This document shows positions 22,001 through 31,000 of a stretch of DNA of 64,000 nt, one piece after another; the first letter of the stretch is position 1, and every line of letters begins with the position of its first letter. A program made the translations under genes and the position numbers. The stretch is taken from positions 806,001 to 870,000 of the forward strand of contig NZ_CXWE01000001.1 of assembly GCF_001404515.1 (NCBI RefSeq). Reading direction: 5' to 3'. The notes under the pieces are model-generated. The model saw only the letters and a list, made by a program, of their open reading frames with translations, had not been told where the DNA came from and did no database searches. The DNA comes from Roseibium album. Its GTDB lineage: Bacteria > Pseudomonadota > Alphaproteobacteria > Rhizobiales > Stappiaceae.

Positions 22001-25000
22001 GATGCGGCCGAACAGCTTCTGGAAATCCTGCGGCAGGAAATGGCCTCCGGTGGCAAGGAAGATGTTCTTGTCCAACTTGCCGTTCCACTTGAGGGAGAAA
22101 ATGCTCTTTTCAGCGGGCTGACCGGCATGCTGCAAACGGCTCACGAAGAAGACCCTCGTATTCGCGGTCAGGTCGTTGAGGTCCCGCTTGCCGGTTCGTC
22201 CGAGCAGACCCTGGTCTGGCTGAAGGAGGCTGCTGGCGATTTGCACAGCGTGCGCATGCGCTACGTTGAAGGACAACGTCAGGTTTGGTGTTGGCAGGAG
22301 CTGGCAGAGCGAACCGTCGAAACCCCGTGGCGCACCGGGGGTGTTTATCTGATCACGGGAGGGATGGGTGGTCTGGGGCGGTTATTGGCCGGACATATTG
22401 CCGTGACCGTCAAGAACGCCGTAATTGTTCTGACTGGCAGCAGTCCGATTGATGCAGACCGGAAAAAAGTCTTGTCCGGGTTGCGCGAAAAGGGTGCTGT
22501 CGCGGCCTACCGTCAGGTTGATGTCTGTGACCCGAAGGCTGTCCGTGATCTTGCTGCCCATATCATTGAGGTGCACGGAAAACTAAACGGGGTCTTCCAT
22601 TGTGCCGGGGTTTTGCACGACGGATACATTGCCACAAAGTCCAGCAGGCACTTGAAAAGTGTCATGTCTTCGAAGGTGCAGGGTGCGCTGGCGCTTGCGG
22701 ACGCTTGTTCAGATACATCACTCGACGCGTTCGTATTGTTTTCATCGCTTGCCGGGCCGTTCGGAAATGCCGGGCAAGCTTGTTACGCTGCAGCAAACGG
22801 CTTTCTGGACGTTCTCGCAACACGATCCGGAAACAGGATCACTGCTGTCGACTGGCCCCTTTGGGCGGATGGCGGCATGTCTGCTGATGACACGGTGAAA
22901 GACGCTCTTTACCGCCGGATGGGGCAGCGACCCCTGGAGACACAAGCCGGTTTGGCCGCGCTGGAAAAAGCCATTGTGTCTGACGCCGCCCAAGTAGCCG
23001 TGGTTGGTGGAAACGAGGCACGAATTCGGGCGTTTTTTGCCGCCGGAGAAAGAGCGACGGCGCCGGATAGGTCAGCGCCTGTACACGATGATGCAGGTCT
23101 CGCGAACGCTTCAGGTCAGTTTAAAGACAAAGTGGTCCGGAAACTCGGCGCTTTGTTCGCCGAGATCAGCGGTCTTGCGGCAAGCGCGATCAATCCGCAA
23201 ACGCCCTTGGAAGACTACGGCATCGACTCGCTGATGATTACCAGGCTCAACAGCCGGTTGGATGACGTCTTTGAAAAACTGCCCAAAACCCTGTTCTTCC
23301 GCTACCGGACGCTGCATGAGGTCAGTACGTTCCTCGTTGAAACCCAACCCGTAGCATGTGGAGTATGGACGGGGGAAACGGCCGGGTCTGAACAGCCTTT
23401 AAGCCGACGCGCCCGCGTTGTGCCCACCTCCGGGATATCGTCGTCAAGCCTCGCCGATGATGAACCGATTGCCATCATCGGCATGAGCGGAACCTATCCC
23501 GATGCAGCCAATCTGGAAGAATTCTGGGACAACTTGCTTGCCGGCCATGACGCAGTCGGTGCTGTCCCCGATGACCGCTGGGCGTTGGAGGAGGTCTTCG
23601 ACCCCGATCCCGACAAGGCCGTGGCGCAGGGCAAAAGCTACTGCAAGTGGGGTGCGTTTCTGGACGGTTTCGCCGATTTCGACCCGATGTTCTTCGGTCT
23701 GTCTCCGCGGGAGGCCGCAGGCATGGATCCGCAGGAACGGCTGTTTCTGATGACCGCCTGGCAGGCTATCGAAGATGGCGGCTATACGAGAGATCGATTG
23801 AAGGAAATAGCCGGTACAGAGCACGGTGGTGCACGCGTTGGTGTTTTTGCAGGCGTGACCAAGACCGGGTTCGCGCTTTTTGGGCCATTCCGGTCCGAGC
23901 ACGGGGCGATGGTGCGGCCATCGACATCCTTTGCCAGCTTCGCCAACCGGGTATCGCACATCCTGGATCTCTCCGGCCCAAGTCTGCCTGTCGACACGAT
24001 GTGCTCGTCTTCGCTCTCTGCAATCCATGAGGCTTGCGGGCAACTGAGAAGCGGGAGTTGCGCCCTGGCACTGGCCGGTGGCGTCAATCTTTATCTGCAT
24101 CCATCGAATTATGCTGAGCTAAGCGCGGCTCGAATGTTGAGCCCGACAGGCCGGTGCCGGAGTTTTGGCGCAGGCGGCGACGGGTTTGTTCCCGGTGAGG
24201 GAGCCGGATGCGTTCTGTTGAAACCGTTGTCCCGGGCCATAGCAGATGGGGACAGGATTCACGCGGTCGTTCGGGGCAGTGCCGTAAACCATGGCGGCCG
24301 CACAAACGGATACACTGTTCCCAACCCAGACGCGCAGCGGGATGTGATAGACGCCGCCCTTGACCGATCCGGGCTCAAGGCGGGCGACATCAGTTACATC
24401 GAGGCGCACGGGACCGGCACGGAACTTGGCGATCCAATTGAAATCGATGGATTGACTCAGGCATTTGGCATTGTAACGGAACATGCCGGTTCGTGTGCAC
24501 TGGGATCGGTGAAATCCTCGATAGGTCACCTGGAAGCTGCTGCTGGGATCGCCGGCTTGACCAAGGTGGTTCTGCAAATGAAGAACCGGGTGCTCGTTCC
24601 CAGTCTGCATGCGGAGCGGATCAACCCGAATATCGCCCTGGAGGAAACACCATTTGTAATTCAAAGGGAGGCAGCAACTTGGTCGTCCCGGTCACCGAGA
24701 AGGGCCGGGGTATCTTCCTTTGGTGCCGGCGGCGCGAATGCTCATGTGATTTTGGAAGAATGGGTAGACCAGAATGGCCCTTCTTCGAGTGGGGATGTCG
24801 CTGAAACACCGCAACTGATTTTGATGTCAGCACAAGACCCCGACAGGCTGAAAGAGTATGTGAAGCGGCTGCTCGGATTTTTGAAGAATTCTCCTTTGCC
24901 GAACCGGAAGTCTTTTAGTGAAAGCGTGTCACCTGAAGAAGTTCAGGCTGAACTCGGCCGTATCCTGGCAATTGATCCGGCACAGATTGACCCCGAGGAA

Positions 25001-28000
25001 GATTTCGATGCTCTTGGACTGGAAACATCACATATTCCTGCTTTGCAAAACTGGTGCGAAAAGACCTTTGGGCGCCGCCCAACGCCTGCGGATTTGGATA
25101 TGTCCCGCTCGATCAATGGTCTGCTTGAGCTAATTGCGTCGAATTCTGTTGACCAGGGATTTCCCCGGACTGCTCCCAACCTTGCCGATATCGCCTATAC
25201 GCTGCAGATCGGCCGTGAAGCGATGGACTGCAGGCTTGCCCTTGTGACGGCTAGTGCGGATGAGCTGCGGAACGCGCTTGATGCCTGGCTGAAAGATGAA
25301 GAGCCGTGCGTCCCGCACGCGCAGAGTATTCAGAATTCGAGGAAAGGCGCGCTTGGTGCGCTGGCAGCTGATCAGGTAATCGGGGATGTTGTCGAAAGAG
25401 CCTGGGAAACCGGCCATCTGGAAACAGTTGCCCGCCTTTGGGTCGAAGGCGTGAATGTGGATTGGGAACACTTGCAAGGGCATCGTTCCGGGCTCATCGT
25501 TTCTTTGCCAACCTATCCTTTTGCAAAAAACAGATACTGGCTCCCCGGAAGTGTAACTGGACTGGACAACGCGGTGCCCCACACCGCCCCAATCGAAGTC
25601 GCGGACATTCGTCAGAGCGTTGAGGAAAAGCGAGGCGACGTTGGGCTGCTTCAACACCAACAGCATCTGGAAGCTGCGGCCTCCCGCGTTTTGGCGGCGG
25701 TTCTGAACGAAGTTCGAGACGACGAGGTGACGCTGCCGTTCAAGAAATGGCTTGGCGCGGCGCGATCCCTGATATCAAACGGGCCTGGCGAATGCGATGA
25801 ACCTCAAGCGTGGACCGCTTGGGAAAAGGCCAGGCAGGCAGGCAAGTCGCGGGCACAATTTGAATTGGCAGAAACGGCCCTGCGGTCGTTGCCGGACATC
25901 CTGACCGGTATAAAAAAAGCCACCGACGTTCTATTCCCAGATGGGCGTCAGTCTCTTGTAGAAGCGGTCTACAAGGAGAACCAGGTGGCTGCGCGCTTCA
26001 GTCAAACGGTCGCGGAAACCGTCGGAAAAATTGTGGCGGCAGACAAGACTCCAGGGCGCAAATTCCGAATTCTGGAAATCGGAGCAGGGACGGGTGGTAC
26101 GAGCGAACCCGTGTTTGCAGCTTTGGCCCCCCATCGGGACAGGATTGCCGAATATGGATATTCGGACGTGTCACGGGCATTTTTGATTCACGCCGAACGG
26201 AATTATGCCGACCGGGTTGCCGGTTTGCGTCCGATGCTGCTGAACATTGAAAAACCGCTCTCGGAACAGGGTATCGAATCCGGGTGCTATGACATTGTGA
26301 TTGCCGCGAACGCTCTACATGCAACAGCGGATATTTCCAGCACGATTGCAAGGGTGCGTGAAACGTTAAGGCCGGGCGGTCTCCTGCTCTTAAACGAAAC
26401 CAGCAGACCCACCGTCTTCACGCATGTGACTTTTGGTTTGCTGGATGGCTGGTGGCGTTTTGTCGATGGAGACCGGCGTATCCCGGGGTCGCCCTCGCTG
26501 ACTTCCGAAGGTTGGCGAGAGGCGCTTGAGGCAAACAGCTTTGAGTGGGTCTGTTGTTCTTCTGCCCAGGAACAGGAGTTGGGGCAACAGATTATCGTTG
26601 CCAAAGCAGATCAAAGGCCGCTTGAGGTTTCTGGCCTTGCACTCCCTTCCGAAGCGTATGGCGAAACGGATGTGACCGTTCGCGACTGCCTGTTGGCGGC
26701 GTTGGGTGAAACGCTCAACATCGTGCCTGCGGCCATTGAAATTGAGCGCAGTTTTGCCGATTACGGTCTGGACTCGATATTGGGTGCCGAGTTCGTTCAC
26801 CGTTTGCGCACGACATTTGGAATTGAGATCGATCAGACCGTTCTCTTCGATTTTACAAATGCTTCCAGATTGCTGGCGCATTTGCTCAGCGGCTATCCCG
26901 GGATTTCAGAACAAAGTGAAAAGGCAGCCTTCGAATCCCGCGACACACTTGCCGCCTCTGCCGCGCAACCGTCAGCGGATCCCGAGATCACGGCCGCTGC
27001 ACCGAGGGAGACCGATGAGTCGATAGCGATCGTTGGAGCAAGCGGCCGGTTCGCAAAATCACCGACGATGGACGATCTTTGGGACCATCTGATTGCAGCT
27101 GAAGACCTGGTTGAGCCGGTGAGGCGCTTCGATCTGTCGCCGTTTCACCGGGATGCCGAAGCGGGGAACTATGGCCGGCATGGCAGCTTCCTCGATCGTA
27201 TCGATGGCTTTGATCCGGTGTTCTTCGGAATTTCCGGCGTTGAAGCGACCTATATGGATCCACAGCAACGGCTCTTCCTGGAAGAGGCATGGAAGACGCT
27301 GGAGAGCGCTGGACATGCAGGCGAGGATATGATCGGTCGTCGCTGTGGCGTGTTCGTGGGCTGTGCGCATGGGGATTATCAGGAACTTTTTGATGAGCAG
27401 CCGCCGGGCCAGGCGTTCTGGGGGAACACGACGTCGCTTATCCCGGCGCGTATTTCCTATTGGCTTGATCTGAAAGGACCGGCAGTCGCCATTGATACAG
27501 CTTGCTCAAGTTCCCTCGTTGCACTGCATTTGGCTTGTCAGAGCCTTCGAAACGGGGAATGCGACCTGGCGCTGGCAGGCGGCGTTTTCGTTCAGTGTTC
27601 ACCGCGCTTTTTCCGCTATGCGAATGCGGCACGGATGTTGTCATCGACCGGCCGCTGCGCCGCCTTCGGTGCCAGCGCCGACGGTATCGTTCCGGGAGAA
27701 GCCGTCGGAGCTGTTCTCCTGCGGCCACTCAAGGATGCGCTGAAAGATGGCGATACGATCCTCGGTGTGGTGGCCGCGTCAGGAACCAATCAGGATGGCA
27801 CCACCAATGGCATCACTGCGCCGAGCGCATCGTCTCAGGAGCGTTTGATCCGTCAGGTCTACGAGGAAAATGCCATTGATCCGGGCACCATCGACTATGT
27901 CGAGGCTCATGGCACGGGAACCGTTCTGGGAGACCCGATAGAGCATGCAGCTCTCACCCGGGCATTTGGCAAAAACAATCGGCGTAAAGTCTATCTTGGA

Positions 28001-31000
28001 GCGGTGAAGTCGAACATTGGGCATGCGACCACTGCGGCGGGAATTGCAGGCCTTGCCAAGGTGCTCTTGAGCTTGCGCGAGCAAACTATTCCCCCGAGCA
28101 TCCATTTCGGCACAGGTAACCCGGCCATCGATTTCCCTTCCAGCCAATTTGCGGTCAATACGCAACCGGTGGCGTGGCCAAAGGGTGGGGGCAAGAAACG
28201 CAGGGCGGCGATCAGTTCGTTTGGTTTCAGCGGCACCAATGCCCACGCGGTCATTGAGGACGCGCCGGACAGGAAGGAAGAACCGGAACCCGCCGGTGAT
28301 CTGCTTTTTGTGCTTTCTGCCCGTACCCAAGATCAACTGAAGGCACAGGCTGAAATCCTGGTCATCCATCTTGAAAAGCCTCATGAGCTCCTCGCCGAAG
28401 ATGTGTCATTCACGTTGATGGTTGGCAGACGGTCAATGGCGCACCGGCTGACACTTGTCGCAAGTGGCCTGGACGACGTCTGCCAGGCCTTGAGAACATG
28501 GCTGCGGGGGCGCGCGGACAGCGGAGTGGAATCCGGAGAGTTCCCTGTCACCGTCAATGGCGGGCCGCAGTTGCCTGCAAGGCTGACGGAAGCGGTCGGC
28601 AACACAAGGGGCGCCAACTTGAGGGCCCTTGGACGGAAATTCCTGGCAGGCGCTTCCATTGACACCGGATCAGTTTTCCAGCGTCCACGGCTTCGGGTGC
28701 CGCTGCCAACCTATCCGTTTGCCGACAAGAGCTACTGGGTGGCTGGCAAGCGAGCAGCGGCGGACCGCAATACGCCCGGTGACGATTCTGCAACCCGGTC
28801 GGCGCCGTCTGCAAAGCGCGGCGAGCCTGTCCTGGCGGCGGTTCCCAAACCAAAGATAACCTTGGCGGAGCCGGCTGCCGAAGTTGCGGTCTCGCGCGGT
28901 TCCGCCGTCGCCCGATCCGGAAAAGTCGTTCTCGCACCCCTTGCGGCCACTTCCGAAAAGGAAGCTATGGCTGGCGAAGTCCTTTCAGATGCGACTACAG
29001 AGGGCGTTCATGTTCTGACCCTTTCGGGCATCTGGGGGCCTCAACAAGCTGATTTGTTCGCCCAGGCGCTTGAAAAATCGGGCGTGGACGAAACCATACG
29101 CGCGATTGTAGTCGTTCTGGCGGATGATTGGGACACGTCAGGGGATTGGCCAGCCGAGTTGGAATTGGCAGTCTTGCTTGAGTGCCCTGTTCCGGTTGTG
29201 GTGTGTGCCGGTGGCGATACGCCTGACCGGGCGAGCGCACTTCTTGCTGTCGCCGATTTCATTGTCGCAAGACGGTCTGTCGCACTCGGTAGGGAAGAAT
29301 GGCGTGGTGCACTTCGGGTGGACGCCGGGCAGGAGTATGACGCGGCCCTGGCGCTGGCGAAAGATATCGCACAGGGACCGCGGAAGTCGCTGGTTCTCTT
29401 GAAGCAGCACATGCGTCGCGATTTGCCGCAGCTTCTTGGTGACAACACAGCTGCGCTGTTCCCCATGAATGCGGTGCGGGCCCCCGAGGGCAGGAAGCCA
29501 CATCCGTCTTCAAGACCGATCACCTTGAAGACGGATGTGATGCGCCTTGAGCTCTTTGAGGATGGGGTGGCTCTCATAACCATGCTGGAGCGGTCCGGCC
29601 GCAACATGTTCACGCCCGATTTCATGGACGGACTAGAAGAGGCCTTCGGAACCGTCGCTTTGCTGCCGGAGGCCAAGGTGGTGGTGCTGACTGGGCACGA
29701 CACCTATTTCGCATGTGGCGGTACCCGGGAAGGGCTCGACGATCTTCAGCAAGGTGGTAGCCGGTTTACAGACCGGAAGATCTATTCCCTGCCTTTGGAG
29801 TGTCGCCTTCCTGTCATTGCGGCTATGCAAGGGCATGCGATCGGAGCCGGCTGGTCTCTCGGCATGTATTGCGATCGCACGATCATGGCCGACGAGGCGA
29901 TCTACCAAAGCAACTATCTGTTGCTGGGTTTTACGCCTGGAGCCGGGGCAACACTGATCTTCCCCAAAAGACTAGGTGATGAACTTGGACGGGAAATCCT
30001 GTTTTCGGCGCGACAGTACCGGGGCAAAGACCTGTCAGACAGAACAGAGCGTGCAACAAGTCATCCGGCGCGCGATGTGCTTGGTTTTGCCTTGGACGAA
30101 GCCCATGCGCTGGCCAGGGAACCGGTTGAACGGCTGATTGCCGTAAAAACAGGGCATGCCGAGGGTGTCCGCTTTGCGCTGGAAAAGGTTCTTGAGTGCG
30201 AACTTGCCATGCACGAGAAGACTTTCATCGGCAATCAGGACGTCAAACAGCGGATCGCAGCCAAGTTTTCTTCCGAAACTTTAGGGTCCAAAGAGAGGGA
30301 ACCTGAAAGAGAGCCTGATCTTGACCGGTCGGCACTGAAAGCGGATCTGATCATGTCATTGGCGAATGACCTGATGATTGACGCATCTGACATCCGGCCA
30401 CAGGACACTTTCCTGGAACTTGGACTGGATTCAATTCTGGCCGTTACCTGGATCCGCAATCTCAACAGGCAGTTCGACATCGCCTTACCGGCGACGGCCG
30501 TTTATGCATATCCGACGGTTCAGGCTCTGACCGGTCATGTTGCAGAGGTGATTGGTGCCGGTAACGCAGATGAACCGCGCGAGGAGGCCGAAGCCGGGCA
30601 ACAACCGGCTGCTGCCGCATCCGTCGAAGGCACGGAGGAAGCAAGTGCCGTCGATCAAGATCTGCGGTCAGACATCATTACCTCGCTCGCACAGGACCTG
30701 ATGATCGATCCGGGAGAGATTTCCGATCAGTCTGCCTTCCTGGATCTCGGGCTGGACTCGATCCTTGCCGTGACATGGATCCGAAAACTCAACGAGCAGT
30801 ATGAAATCAATCTCCCCGCGACGGCTGTTTATGCGCATCCAACCGCAGGTGCGCTCGTCTCGCATATTGCCGGGCTGATCTCGGCGGCGGAAAATCCGGT
30901 CAGGGAACGCGAAGAGCATCATTCGGAGGAGCCTGTCGAGCCGCCACCGGGTAGATCCGGCCCGGCACCGGTCACGTTGCATGCAGCAAAGACAGAACCA

